Positions 34,592 through 45,019 of a DNA stretch of 64,000 nt are shown piece after piece. The first letter of the stretch is position 1. The number at the start of each line of letters is the position of its first letter. This stretch comes from Rhodococcus qingshengii JCM 15477. Lineage in GTDB: Bacteria > Actinomycetota > Actinomycetes > Mycobacteriales > Mycobacteriaceae. A program made the position numbers and the translations under genes. Under the pieces are notes generated by a model. That model searched no databases. It was not told the DNA's origin and saw nothing but the letters and a program-made list of their open reading frames with translations. Location: the NCBI RefSeq assembly GCF_023221595.1, contig NZ_CP096563.1, positions 518,501 to 582,500 on the forward strand, written 5' to 3'.

Positions 34592-35650
34592 TCATGGGAC
34601 TTTCTTTACCTGTATCTGATCACCAACTGCCCGCGCCTGCAAGGCGAGTGGTTGCGTCCCGACCGGCCGAAGGTCGAGAACGGCGGCGGCCACCGGGTCG
34701 GCCAAGACGTTCCGGATGGTGCGGCGCAGGCCACGTGCTCCGTACACCGGGTCGAACCCGCGCCGTTGCAACAGGGCGACGGCGCAGTCCTCCACCTCGA
34801 CGTCGATGCCTCTCCTGGCCAACCGAGTCGTGATCAGTTCGATCTCGAGACGGGTCACTTGTTCCGCGGTCTGTTCGTCGAACTCGTCGAGGATCACGGT
34901 TTCGTCGATGCGGTTGAAGAATTCGGGGTCGAAGAACTTCTCCAACGCGCGTTGCACCAGATGATGACCATGGCGCGGTCGATCGATCCGGACGCGATCG
35001 GCGAGCTGCCGCAGGTGGGATCGCCGACGTTCTGCCACCGCAGCAGAGCCGAGATTCGAGGTCAGGAACACGTAGCTGTTGCGGAACGAGATCTTCTGCT
35101 GACCGTTCGCCAACCGGAGTTCGCCGTTGTCGAGGACCTGCAGGAGCGCACGCAGCACGGTGGGGTCGGCCTTCTCCACTTCGTCGAACAGGACGATTCC
35201 GGGGGTGTACGGATCGCCCTCGACGGTGTTCTTGTCGAACAGCGTGAAGGACTCCTTGCTACCGGCATATCCAGGTGGAGCCCCGGAGAACGACGCCGCA
35301 TAATGCTCTTGCGCAAGAGCATTCATGTCGATGCGGCACAGATCATCGGGTCCTGACCGTAGTTCTGCGGCCACGCGCCGCACCAATTCCGTCTTGCCGA
35401 CGCCGGTCGGGCCAACGAGAAGGATGTTGGCGAGCGGACGCGTCGGATCCGTGGCACCGACATGCGCGATCGAAATCGCACGAACCACTGCGTCGACGGC
35501 GGCCTGTTGTCCGACGATCTTGGAACTCAGGGCTTTCGAGAGCTTGCGAGCGTCGAAGGCCCCGACCGGTACGGGTTCGGTTCGTTCCTCGGCCGGCGGT
35601 GGTGCTGCTGCACTGTTCCGGTCATGGAGCATGTCGGTGATATAAGGCAC
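34592..35650 (-). CDS. AmiB-like single-ring AAA+ (ClpB/ClpA D2-type) ATPase
   Basis: 352 residues comprising one AAA+ module: SKIVGQQAAVDAVVRAI, Walker A GPTGVGKTEL near 80, Walker B IVLFDEVEKAD near 150, sensor-1 LTSNLGS, arginine-finger region FFNRIDETVIL and the C-terminal D2-small domain (FDPVYGARGLRRTI). It lacks the N-domain and D1 ring of ClpB. Pseudomonas aeruginosa has such a protein (AmiB) next to its amidase, with no proven function. GTG 35650 starts eight bases after the AAGGAT near the amiE stop. Confidence 0.85.
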   Translation of the reverse strand: MPYITDMLHDRNSAAAPPPAEERTEPVPVGAFDARKLSKALSSKIVGQQAAVDAVVRAISIAHVGATDPTRPLANILLVGPTGVGKTELVRRVAAELRSGPDDLCRIDMNALAQEHYAASFSGAPPGYAGSKESFTLFDKNTVEGDPYTPGIVLFDEVEKADPTVLRALLQVLDNGELRLANGQQKISFRNSYVFLTSNLGSAAVAERRRSHLRQLADRVRIDRPRHGHHLVQRALEKFFDPEFFNRIDETVILDEFDEQTAEQVTRLEIELITTRLARRGIDVEVEDCAVALLQRRGFDPVYGARGLRRTIRNVLADPVAAAVLDLRPVGTQPLALQARAVGDQIQVKKVP

Positions 35651-35660
35651 AGTGAGATCC

Positions 35661-36698
35661 TTACGCTTCGATTGTCTTCTCGACCGGCAGGTTTCCGACG
35701 CGACAATCCGCTACACCCACTGTGTCTCGGGTGATGGCCTCGACGCGTTCCTGAGCCTTCTGGGCGTCGGTGACCCACAGCTTGTAGAACTCGAACGGGC
35801 AGTCCGCGACGCCCTTGTCTCCGTCACCTGCTGCGTGGACACCGGAGTAGCCGCGATGGAGGAGTTTGAAGATGTGGTTCTGGGACTGATCGTTCTCGCG
35901 TGCGTCGCGAATGGCTGAGACGGAAAGCTGCGCGTACTGGATTCCGTATTCTTCTTCGCCGGTTTCACCCAGCGTCCGGCCGTCGAATCCGATGATCGCG
36001 GAGTGTCCGAAGTAGGAGTAGACGCCGTCGAATCCGGCCGCATTGGCAACTGCCACATAACAATTGTTGGCCCAGGCCATTGCCTTGGACATCATCACCT
36101 GCTGGTCCTTGGCGGGGTACATGTACCCCTGGCAACGGACGATCAGTTCTGCACCCTTCATCGCGCAGTCGCGCCAGATCTCCGGGTAGTTGCCGTCGTC
36201 GCAGATGATGAGCGAGATCTTCAGCCCCTTCGGGCCTTCGGTGACATACGTCGTGTCTCCCGGGTACCACCCTTCGATGGGGCACCAGGGCAGGATCTTT
36301 CGGTACCTCTGAACGATCTCGCCCTTGTTGTCGATGAGGATCAACGTGTTGTACGGGGGCTTGTTCGGGTGGTCTTCGTGCTGTTCGCCGGTGATGGAGA
36401 AGATTCCCCACGTGTCGGCTTCGCGGCACGCTGCGGAGAAGATCGCGGTCTCGTCGCCCGGGATGGTGGCTGCTGTCGCGTACATCTCCTCCTCGTTGTA
36501 CATGATTCCCTGCGTGGAGTATTCGGGGAAGACCACCAGATCCATTCCGGGGAGGCCGGTCTTCATGCCGATCATCATGTCGGCGATCTTGCGCGCGTTC
36601 TCGAGGACACCGGCGCGATCGTGCAGGCGGGGCATCTTGTAGTTGACCACTGCTACGCCGACCGTGTCGTTGCTCGAGGAGATGTCACCGTGTCGCAT
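35661..36698 (-). CDS. amiE: Aliphatic (acylamide) amidase
   Basis: 345 residues, the same length as the wide-spectrum amidase of Rhodococcus sp. R312, which it matches closely from memory. The nitrilase-superfamily triad is E59 (VVFPEYST), K134 (RYRKILPW) and C166 ([12 protein letters not shown]). It hydrolyses short aliphatic amides such as acetamide to the acid and ammonia in the cytoplasm; family members form hexamers. ATG 36698 has AAGGAG about ten bases upstream. It follows amiS by 26 bp and precedes the AAA+ gene by ten. Confidence 0.96.
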   Translation of the reverse strand: MRHGDISSSNDTVGVAVVNYKMPRLHDRAGVLENARKIADMMIGMKTGLPGMDLVVFPEYSTQGIMYNEEEMYATAATIPGDETAIFSAACREADTWGIFSITGEQHEDHPNKPPYNTLILIDNKGEIVQRYRKILPWCPIEGWYPGDTTYVTEGPKGLKISLIICDDGNYPEIWRDCAMKGAELIVRCQGYMYPAKDQQVMMSKAMAWANNCYVAVANAAGFDGVYSYFGHSAIIGFDGRTLGETGEEEYGIQYAQLSVSAIRDARENDQSQNHIFKLLHRGYSGVHAAGDGDKGVADCPFEFYKLWVTDAQKAQERVEAITRDTVGVADCRVGNLPVEKTIEA

Positions 36699-36724
36699 TG
36701 TCTTTCACTCCTTGGTTGTGTCGA

Positions 36725-37347
36725 TCAGTTGAAGACTGGACGGGATTGGGGTACTGCGGTTTTGGGTGCAGCGAGGATCTTGGCCAGGCCCAGGAGAACC
36801 AGAAGCGCTCCGGCCCAACCGGCCGCGACGGCGGGTGTGGTGTGGAAGTTGTCGGTCAGGATCAGAAATGCGGGGACTGTGCACGTGGGCTGGCTCAGGA
36901 GGACCGCTGCCCAGCCGGTGAAGCGACTGAGATTCTCGCGGCCGAGCCCGAGTACCAGGAAGAACAGCGTCCACAGCGCTGCCCATGCGAGCCAGATGAC
37001 CCCGAAGACGGGGTCGTTGCTCACTGTGAAAGAGAGGAAGGAGTACACGAGCGCGGCGCACGCGACGAACAGCGAGAACCACACCCGATTCCTTCCGGCT
37101 CGAAGCCGGCGAGATTGCTGATGCCCACGTAGAGATAGGTGAATCCGAACAGATAGAGCCCTGAGGCCGCCAGGACAGCGCTCGAATCTCCCTGAGCCTG
37201 AATCAACATGACGGTGGGGACGACGCATTGAAGTGCGCCGACGAAGAGGTTGAGGACCGAGGCGGATCGAACGGGAACTGTGCCGAGCAGCATCAGTCCG
37301 TTGACGAAGAGGACGGCTCCCACGTAAAGCAAACCAACACTGCCCAT
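36725..37347 (-). pseudogene. amiS: AmiS/UreI-family amide channel, disrupted by a 2-bp duplication
   Basis: The first 85 or so codons from ATG 37347 read MGSVGLLYVGAVLFVNGLML through YLYVGISNLAGFEPEGIG, then run into a wrong frame. The homologous continuation, WFSLFVACAALVYSFLSF to the stop at 36725, is in another frame. Removing one TG (CA on the plus strand) from 37080-37083 restores GIG-WFSLFVA and one 206-residue, six-helix protein. AmiS/UreI proteins conduct amides or urea. The start has GGAGGTG, and the operator at 37376 is intact. It may be a real loss-of-function mutation, a phase-variable CACA tract or a sequencing error. Confidence 0.85.
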
Positions 37348-37375
37348 CGGGCACCTCCGGTTACTTCGGGACGGT

Positions 37376-37394
37376 TACTTTCAAATGAAATGAT
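37376..37394. promoter_or_regulatory. Amide-cluster operator, copy A (amiS-amiE promoter)
   Basis: TACTTTCAAATGAAATGAT is the exact reverse complement of the 19-mer at 38581. It contains TTTCA-AA-TGAAA symmetry and is followed by a second degenerate AAATGAAAC. It lies 29 bp before amiS. Confidence 0.8.
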
Positions 37395-37455
37395 TCCAAA
37401 TGAAACTAAGTGATGCGCGCCACAGAAGTCAAGAGGTGGATCTCAGGGGAAGGTT

Positions 37456-38535
37456 TCAGAGGGTGGCGATGATCGAGAAGTCGAGTCCGTCGGCGACGGC
37501 GAGCTGAATCTTCTGCCGTGCAACACGATCACGAAACTCGACGGTTCCGCGAGGCCCGTCGTACGCGGCACCCTCGACGACGGCGTCCAGGTCACGCGGA
37601 TGTGTGCTGTCGGCGCGTCGAACCAGGGCCGAAAGGGTATGTATCCCTTCGTAACACGATTCGGCGGCATTGTTCAGCGCCGGAGCGTGCGCGCCGTGCA
37701 GTGCAACGTAGCGCCCGAGAAGATCCATGGAGTTGCCGTCGACCATCGAACGGAAGTACGCGGCGGAGGCAAACAGGTTGCGGGTTGCCCTCGGCCCGCT
37801 CGCGAGCAGCATGTTCTCTTCCATCAACGGGCTGAACCGGATCATCGACTCGTCGAGGCCGCGGCGGGCGAAGGCGCGGTTGAAATCGACGGCGTCCTGG
37901 CCGACGAGGAGCATGATCACGCCGTCGCAACCGGAGTTCGAGACGGTCTCGACCAACTGCTTCATGTTTCCGCGCCCGAGGTCGACAAACGAACCGCCGA
38001 CCAGGCTGAGATCGAGTTCGGTGGCGAATTGCCTCACGGCTCCGAGAGAGCTGTGCGGCCAGATGTAGTCGTCCCCGACGACAAACCACTTACGCGCTCC
38101 GACGTTGTCGCGCAGCCACTTCAGCGCCGGCGCGATCTGCTGACGTGGTGTCTCACCCGAGCAGTAGATGCCGGACCTGACCTCGCCGCCCTCGTAGAGC
38201 GAGGTGTACGAGTACGGAATACGGCCTGCGACCACCGGTGCGAGTGCGTGGCGGACCGAGGAGATGTGCCAACCGCTGACGGCGTCGATGTCGCCGGCGT
38301 CGAGTAGTTGTCCCACGCGGGCGGCGACGACGCTCGGCGTCGCGCCGCCGTCGATCACTTCGATCTGGACTTCGCGTCCCAGTACGCCACCGGAGTTGTT
38401 GAGGTCGCGGGCGGCCAATTCGCTGATTGCTTCGCAGGAGGGGCCGAACAGTCCGGCCGGCCCCTGAAGGGGAAGCACCATGCCCAGGCGCCACACCGCG
38501 CTGCGCGCGCGTTCCAGCGCGCCGGTAGCGCTCAT
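37456..38535 (-). CDS. amiC: AmiC-like cytoplasmic amide sensor
   Basis: 359 residues with the periplasmic-binding-protein type I fold of AmiC/UrtA: RLGMVLPLQGPAGLFGPSCE, DLNNSGGVLGREVQIEVIDG and DAVSGWHISSVRHAL. There is no signal peptide or lipobox, so like P. aeruginosa AmiC it should work in the cytoplasm as a ligand sensor rather than a transporter component. There is no AmiR antiterminator gene; a divergent MarR gene takes the regulator position. ATG 38535 opens the leftward cluster. Confidence 0.87.
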   Translation of the reverse strand: MSATGALERARSAVWRLGMVLPLQGPAGLFGPSCEAISELAARDLNNSGGVLGREVQIEVIDGGATPSVVAARVGQLLDAGDIDAVSGWHISSVRHALAPVVAGRIPYSYTSLYEGGEVRSGIYCSGETPRQQIAPALKWLRDNVGARKWFVVGDDYIWPHSSLGAVRQFATELDLSLVGGSFVDLGRGNMKQLVETVSNSGCDGVIMLLVGQDAVDFNRAFARRGLDESMIRFSPLMEENMLLASGPRATRNLFASAAYFRSMVDGNSMDLLGRYVALHGAHAPALNNAAESCYEGIHTLSALVRRADSTHPRDLDAVVEGAAYDGPRGTVEFRDRVARQKIQLAVADGLDFSIIATL

Positions 38536-38580
38536 GCGTCGCCGCCGGAATCGGGAGTCAGCGGCCTGGCCTGGGTTACT

Positions 38581-38599
38581 ATCATTTCATTTGAAAGTA
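38581..38599. promoter_or_regulatory. Amide-cluster operator, copy B (amiC-marR divergent promoter)
   Basis: ATCATTTCATTTGAAAGTA, identical in 19 of 19 bases to the complement of copy A. It sits in the 107-bp gap between amiC and the divergent marR gene, so one regulator can control both promoters of the cluster. Confidence 0.8.
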
Positions 38600-38642
38600 T
38601 TGCCCGAGAAGTGTGAACTGCGCAACAGCGGGGGAGCGATCA

Positions 38643-39068
38643 GTGGGAAAAAGTGACTCCGGAATTCTTGATGCGTCGCTGACGACTGCGCTGGTCCGAG
38701 CAGCTCGAATGGCCGCGGCAGCGGCGGAGAAGGCGCTGGCGGCAGAGAATCTCACTCTTGATCACTGGATGACGCTCGAAGCCCTGGCGTCGACCGAGGG
38801 GCTGACGATGGCTGAGCTGCGCGATCGAACGGGAACACCGGCTCCGACGCTGACGCGAGTTGCGGACAAGTTGGTCTCGCTGGCGCTTATCTACCGCGAG
38901 GTCGGTGAGGACGATCGCCGGAAGGTACGCGTGTTTCTCTCCTCGCGCGGAAAGTCCTTGCACAAGCGGGTTGCCGCAGACATTCGCGTAGCCGAGGAGT
39001 CCTGGCTGACGTCGAAAGAGGAAGTGAAGTTGCGAGAGGGGCTTCGCCCCTGTGTGCCTTTCCGGTAG
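38643..39068 (+). CDS. MarR-family regulator of the amide cluster
   Basis: 141 residues from GTG 38643 (GGGGAG six bases upstream). The winged helix is TMAELRDRTGTPAPTLTRVADKL followed by the wing EVGEDDRRKVRVFLS. M. smegmatis also has a MarR-type protein (AmiA) in its amidase operon, so repression of amiC/amiS-amiE is the likely job, through the two identical 19-bp operators. The last seven codons (LRPCVPFR) and the stop are supplied by the left arm of a hairpin element, which may have replaced the native end of the dimerisation helix. Confidence 0.85.
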   Translation: MGKSDSGILDASLTTALVRAARMAAAAAEKALAAENLTLDHWMTLEALASTEGLTMAELRDRTGTPAPTLTRVADKLVSLALIYREVGEDDRRKVRVFLSSRGKSLHKRVAADIRVAEESWLTSKEEVKLREGLRPCVPFR

Positions 39069-39097
39069 TGGGGACTACCAAAAAGGCGCACAGGGGC
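39046..39097. terminator. 24-bp hairpin, CTGTGCGCCTTT family, copy 2
   Basis: 39046-39069 pairs with 39074-39097 (24 bp, three mismatched or wobble positions, GGGG loop). The arms share CCTGTGyGCCTTT with copy 1. The TAG stop of the marR gene is inside the left arm, and acs converges nine bases beyond the right arm. Confidence 0.88.
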
Positions 39098-39105
39098 CGA
39101 AGGTC

Positions 39106-41037
<1,932 letters not shown>

Positions 41038-41083
41038 GGCTGACGGCCTTCTTTCCACTTTGATCGACACTTTTCTGACTCCG

Positions 41084-41099
41084 TGTGAGGGTAGTCACA
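41084..41099. promoter_or_regulatory. Consensus CRP/GlxR binding site upstream of acs
   Basis: TGTGAGGGTAGTCACA matches TGTGA-N6-TCACA at all ten conserved positions. It is centred about 54 bp before the acs start codon, in the 364-bp gap shared with dppA. The remainder of that gap shows no gene. Confidence 0.8.
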
Positions 41100-41401
41100 A
41101 GCTCGCGTAAACGCACCGTTGCATCACGTTGCAACCCGTTGTCCTGCGACGATCGGTCGAATTGATGCGACGGGTGGTCGCTTCCGCCGACGAGTGAATG
41201 GGCGCGGACAGATTTCCCTCGGAATTGCGGACAATGGGTGCGATGCGCGCCCCGCGTCGGATGTGTCTATTGTCAAACCATTATTCGACCACAACTCGAA
41301 GTCACGTTCACTTTCAGTTGTAGGCGACACGACGCCGGCAGTTACGGCTGTCGGCAGGCCGCGAGCATGCTCGGGGTCACTTAGATGTGGAAGGAATTCC
41401 T

Positions 41402-43018
41402 TTGCGTATCTCACGCATAGCGACGGGCGCGGTCGCGCTCGGAATGACGGCAGTGCTGATCACGGCATGTTCGTCCGGCGATTCGTCGGGCGGATCGTCC
41501 AGTGGCGTCGTCAACGCCTGGGCGGGCGAGCCTCAGAACCCGTTGATCCCCACGAACACGAGTGAGAACATGGGCGGCCGCGTCCTCGACTCGCTGTTCT
41601 CCGGTCTCGTTTCGTACACCGCAGACGGCGGTACGGAGAACGAGGTTGCCGAGTCCATCGAGAGCACCGACGGTCAGAACTTCACCGTCAAGCTCAAGGA
41701 CGGTTGGACCTTCACGGACGGCACCCCCGTCACCGCGAAGTCGTTCGTCGACGCGTGGAACTACGGCGCCCTCTCCACCAACGCTCAGCTTCAGGCATCG
41801 TTCTTCGATCCGATCAAGGGCTACGACGAAGTTGCCGCCGAGGTTCCGACGGCACAGACCATGTCGGGTCTGAAGGTTGTGGACGACTCCACCTTCACCA
41901 TCGAACTCAAGCAGCCCGAGTCGGCGTTCCCCGATCGCCTCGGCTTCACGGCGTACTACCCGCTGCCCGAGGTCGCGTTCAAGGACATGACCGCCTTCGG
42001 TGAGAACCCGATCGGCAACGGCCCGTACAAGCTCGACGGAACCGGCGCGTGGCAGCACAACGTCCGCATCGACACCGTCGTGAACCCGGACTACAACGGC
42101 AACCGTAAGCCGAAGAACGCCGGCGTCGACTTCATCATGTACAACAGCCTCGACACGGCGTACACCGATCTCCTGGCCAACAACGTCGACGTTCTCGACC
42201 AGGTTCCGCCGAGCGCCGTCACGACCTTCGAGTCGGACCTGCCCGGACGCACCGTCAACCAGCCGTCGGCAACCATCGAGACGTTCACGATCCCGGGTCG
42301 CCTGCCGCACTTCAGCGGCGAAGAGGGCATGCTCCGCCGTCAGGCGATCTCGATGGCGATCAACCGCGATCAGATCACCCAGCAGATCTTCAACAAGACC
42401 AGGACGCCTGCACTCGACTTCACCAGCCCCGCAATCAAGGGCTGGAACGACTCGCTGACCGGTAACAGCAACGTGAAGTTCGATCCCGAGGCGGCCAAGG
42501 CTGCTTGGGCCAAGGCCGACGCCATCGCACCGTGGTCCGGCAGCTTCGAGATCGCCTACAACTCCGACGGCGGACACCAGGAATGGGTCGATGCCACGGC
42601 GAACAGCATCCGCAACACCCTCGGTATCGACGCAAAGGGCAAGCAGTACGCCACCTTCGCTCAGATCCGCACCGAAGCCACCGACCGCACCATCCAGAGC
42701 TCTTTCCGCTCCGGTTGGCAGGGCGACTACCCGCAGCAGTACGGCTTCCTGGCGCAGAACTACCAGACCGGCGGCAGCTCCAACGACGGTGAGTACTCCA
42801 ACCCCGAGTTCGACCGCCTCCTGCGCGAATCGGCCGGCCAGACCGATCAGGCGAAGGCTCAGGAACTGCTCGATCAGGCCCAGGAAGTCCTGCTCAAGGA
42901 CCTGCCCGCAGTTCCGACGTGGTACCGCAACGCTGCCAGTGGATGGTCGGAGAACGTTTCCAACGTGACCATCAGCTGGAACGGTGTTCCGGTCTACGAA
43001 GACATCGAAAAGAACTGA
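41402..43018 (+). CDS. dppA: Dipeptide/oligopeptide ABC transporter substrate-binding lipoprotein
   Basis: 538 residues of the SBP family 5. The start reads MRISRIATGAVALGMTAVLI with lipobox ITAC at about 21-24, so the mature protein is lipid-anchored. Family markers are LLFSGLVSYTADGG-like opening, DGWTFTDGTPVTAKSFVDAW and NPIGNGPYKL. TTG 41402 has GGAAGGAA seven bases upstream; a GTG five codons earlier overlaps that site. M. tuberculosis DppA of the same locus binds tetrapeptides and haem (family knowledge). It is the first gene of dppABCD. Confidence 0.92.
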   Translation: MRISRIATGAVALGMTAVLITACSSGDSSGGSSSGVVNAWAGEPQNPLIPTNTSENMGGRVLDSLFSGLVSYTADGGTENEVAESIESTDGQNFTVKLKDGWTFTDGTPVTAKSFVDAWNYGALSTNAQLQASFFDPIKGYDEVAAEVPTAQTMSGLKVVDDSTFTIELKQPESAFPDRLGFTAYYPLPEVAFKDMTAFGENPIGNGPYKLDGTGAWQHNVRIDTVVNPDYNGNRKPKNAGVDFIMYNSLDTAYTDLLANNVDVLDQVPPSAVTTFESDLPGRTVNQPSATIETFTIPGRLPHFSGEEGMLRRQAISMAINRDQITQQIFNKTRTPALDFTSPAIKGWNDSLTGNSNVKFDPEAAKAAWAKADAIAPWSGSFEIAYNSDGGHQEWVDATANSIRNTLGIDAKGKQYATFAQIRTEATDRTIQSSFRSGWQGDYPQQYGFLAQNYQTGGSSNDGEYSNPEFDRLLRESAGQTDQAKAQELLDQAQEVLLKDLPAVPTWYRNAASGWSENVSNVTISWNGVPVYEDIEKN

Positions 43019-43046
43019 CGCGTAGAACGATCCGCATCTGAAACGT

Positions 43047-43087
43047 GAGTTCGGGGCGGCAGGCGCCCTGCCTGCCGTCCCGAACTC
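43047..43087 (+). other. Intercistronic hairpin between dppA and dppB
   Basis: GAGTTCGGGGCGGCAGG (43047-43063) pairs with CCTGCCGTCCCGAACTC (43071-43087), 17 bp with one G-U pair. There is no U-tail. It probably stabilises the dppA mRNA or limits read-through, raising binding protein over permease. Confidence 0.75.
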
Positions 43088-43143
43088 GTGTTCACACCGG
43101 ACTGTCCGCTGACGTACACGATCATCGACAAGGAGGTGATCCG

Positions 43144-44070
43144 ATGCTCTGGTACATCGGTCGCCGAGTGCTTCAAATGATCCCGGTTTTTCTCGGGGCC
43201 ACTCTTCTGATCTACGCCATGGTCTTCCTGCTTCCCGGTGATCCGATTGCCGCGTTGGCTGGCGACAAGGCGCTCAGTCCGGCTGTGGCAGCACAGCTTC
43301 GGGAGCGCTACCACCTCGATCTCCCCTTCTATCAGCAGTACCTGCTGTACCTGAAGGGCATCTTCACGCTGGACTTCGGCACGTCGTTCTCCGGACGACC
43401 TGTCAGTGAAGTTCTGGCACAGGCATTTCCGATCACGATGAAACTTGCCTTCATGGCACTGATCGTCGAGACCGTCTTCGGTGTCGGCTTCGGCCTCATC
43501 GCCGGCCTGCGTAAGGGCGGATTCTTCGACAGCACCGTCCTGCTGTTCAGCCTCGTTCTCATCGCCATCCCGATCTTCGTGATCGGCTTCCTGGCTCAGT
43601 TCTTCATCGGCGTCAAATGGGGCATCGTCCCGCCGACGGTCGGTGGCAACACCAGCTTCACCAATCTCCTGCTCCCTGCCCTGGTTCTGGGTTCGGTCTC
43701 GTTTGCGTACGTACTGCGACTGACCCGAACGTCCGTGGCGGAGAATCTGACTGCCGATTACGTCCGCACCGCTACCGCCAAGGGACTTTCCCGTGGACGA
43801 GTGGTTCGCGTGCACGTGTTGCGCAACTCGCTGATCCCCGTGGTCACGTTCCTGGGTGCCGACCTCGCAACGTTGATGGGCGGCGCCATCGTCACCGAGG
43901 GCATCTTCAACATCAACGGCGTCGGCGGCACGATCTACCAGGCCGTGACCAGAGGTGAAGCGCCGACGGTGGTTTCGTTCGTCACCATCCTGATCGTGAT
44001 CTACCTGATCGCGAATCTGCTCGTCGACCTCTTGTACGCCGCGCTCGATCCGAGGATCCGCTATGTCTGA
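43144..44070 (+). CDS. dppB: Dipeptide ABC transporter permease DppB
   Basis: 308 residues, six helices, the typical DppB/OppB form: MLWYIGRRVLQMIPVFLGAT, the LPGDPIAAL loop and the EAA coupling segment EGIFNINGVGGTIYQAV. ATG 43144 has AAGGAGGTGAT, a full anti-16S match, eight to four bases upstream; upstream in-frame codons lie in the hairpin region. It forms the membrane channel with DppC. Confidence 0.93.
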   Translation: MLWYIGRRVLQMIPVFLGATLLIYAMVFLLPGDPIAALAGDKALSPAVAAQLRERYHLDLPFYQQYLLYLKGIFTLDFGTSFSGRPVSEVLAQAFPITMKLAFMALIVETVFGVGFGLIAGLRKGGFFDSTVLLFSLVLIAIPIFVIGFLAQFFIGVKWGIVPPTVGGNTSFTNLLLPALVLGSVSFAYVLRLTRTSVAENLTADYVRTATAKGLSRGRVVRVHVLRNSLIPVVTFLGADLATLMGGAIVTEGIFNINGVGGTIYQAVTRGEAPTVVSFVTILIVIYLIANLLVDLLYAALDPRIRYV

Positions 44071-45019
44071 GACCGTGAAGACCGGACGCGCAGTCCGGCA
44101 AAGTCATTTCGTGGCACCGCCCGAAGTTGCGGCACCGGGGGAGACGGACGCCGTCAAACTCGATCAGGCGCCGACCAGCATGTGGACCGATGCGTGGCGC
44201 GACCTACGCAAGCGCCCCCTGTTCATCATCTCGACGATCATCATCCTCGCGGTCATCGTCATCGCAGCGTTTCCGAGCTTGTTCACGAGCACCGATCCGC
44301 GGTTCTGCGACCTGACCTACAGCATGCAGGGGCCGACCTCAGGGCACTGGTTCGGTTTCGACCGCCAGGGCTGTGACGTGTACTCGCGCACCATCTACGG
44401 TGCTCGCGCATCCGTACTCGTGGGCGTCGGCGTCACGGCGTCGGTGCTGGTGATCGGCGTGATCTTCGGTGCGCTGTCCGGTTTCTACGGCGGATGGACC
44501 GATTCGATCCTCTCCCGTGTCGCCGACATCTTCTTCGGCATCCCGCTGATCCTGGCTGCCATCGTCCTGATGCAGCTGTTCACCGATCGCACCATCTGGA
44601 CCGTCGTCGGCGTGCTGGCGCTCTTCGGCTGGCCGCAGATGGCAAGAATCGCTCGAGGCGCGGTGATCTCGGCGAAGAACAACGATTACGTCATGGCCTC
44701 GGAAGCGTTGGGTGTCTCGAAGCTCAAGACACTGATCCGCCACGTCATCCCGAACTCGTTGGCGCCCATCATCGTGGTCGCCACCATCTCGCTCGGTACG
44801 TACATCGTTGCCGAGGCGACGCTGTCCTTCCTCGGTATCGGTCTTCCGTCCACCGAGGTTTCGTGGGGCGGCGACATCAGCAACGCTCAGGTGACGCTGC
44901 GTCAGGGTTCGACCATTCTGTTCTACCCGGCAACGGCTTTGGCGATCACCGTTCTCGGATTCATCATGATGGGTGACGCTCTGCGCGACGCCCTCGATCC
45001 CAAGTCGCGGAAGCGGTGA
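44063..45019 (+). CDS. dppC: Dipeptide ABC transporter permease DppC
   Basis: 318 residues with an N-terminal cytosolic stretch, then DLRKRPLFIISTIIILAVIV and five further helices. The EAA-type motif is ASEALGVSKLKTLIRHVIPN and the FLGIGLPSTEVSWG segment is diagnostic of DppC/OppC. The reading frame overlaps dppB by eight bases and the next gene by four. Confidence 0.93.
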   Translation: MSETVKTGRAVRQSHFVAPPEVAAPGETDAVKLDQAPTSMWTDAWRDLRKRPLFIISTIIILAVIVIAAFPSLFTSTDPRFCDLTYSMQGPTSGHWFGFDRQGCDVYSRTIYGARASVLVGVGVTASVLVIGVIFGALSGFYGGWTDSILSRVADIFFGIPLILAAIVLMQLFTDRTIWTVVGVLALFGWPQMARIARGAVISAKNNDYVMASEALGVSKLKTLIRHVIPNSLAPIIVVATISLGTYIVAEATLSFLGIGLPSTEVSWGGDISNAQVTLRQGSTILFYPATALAITVLGFIMMGDALRDALDPKSRKR

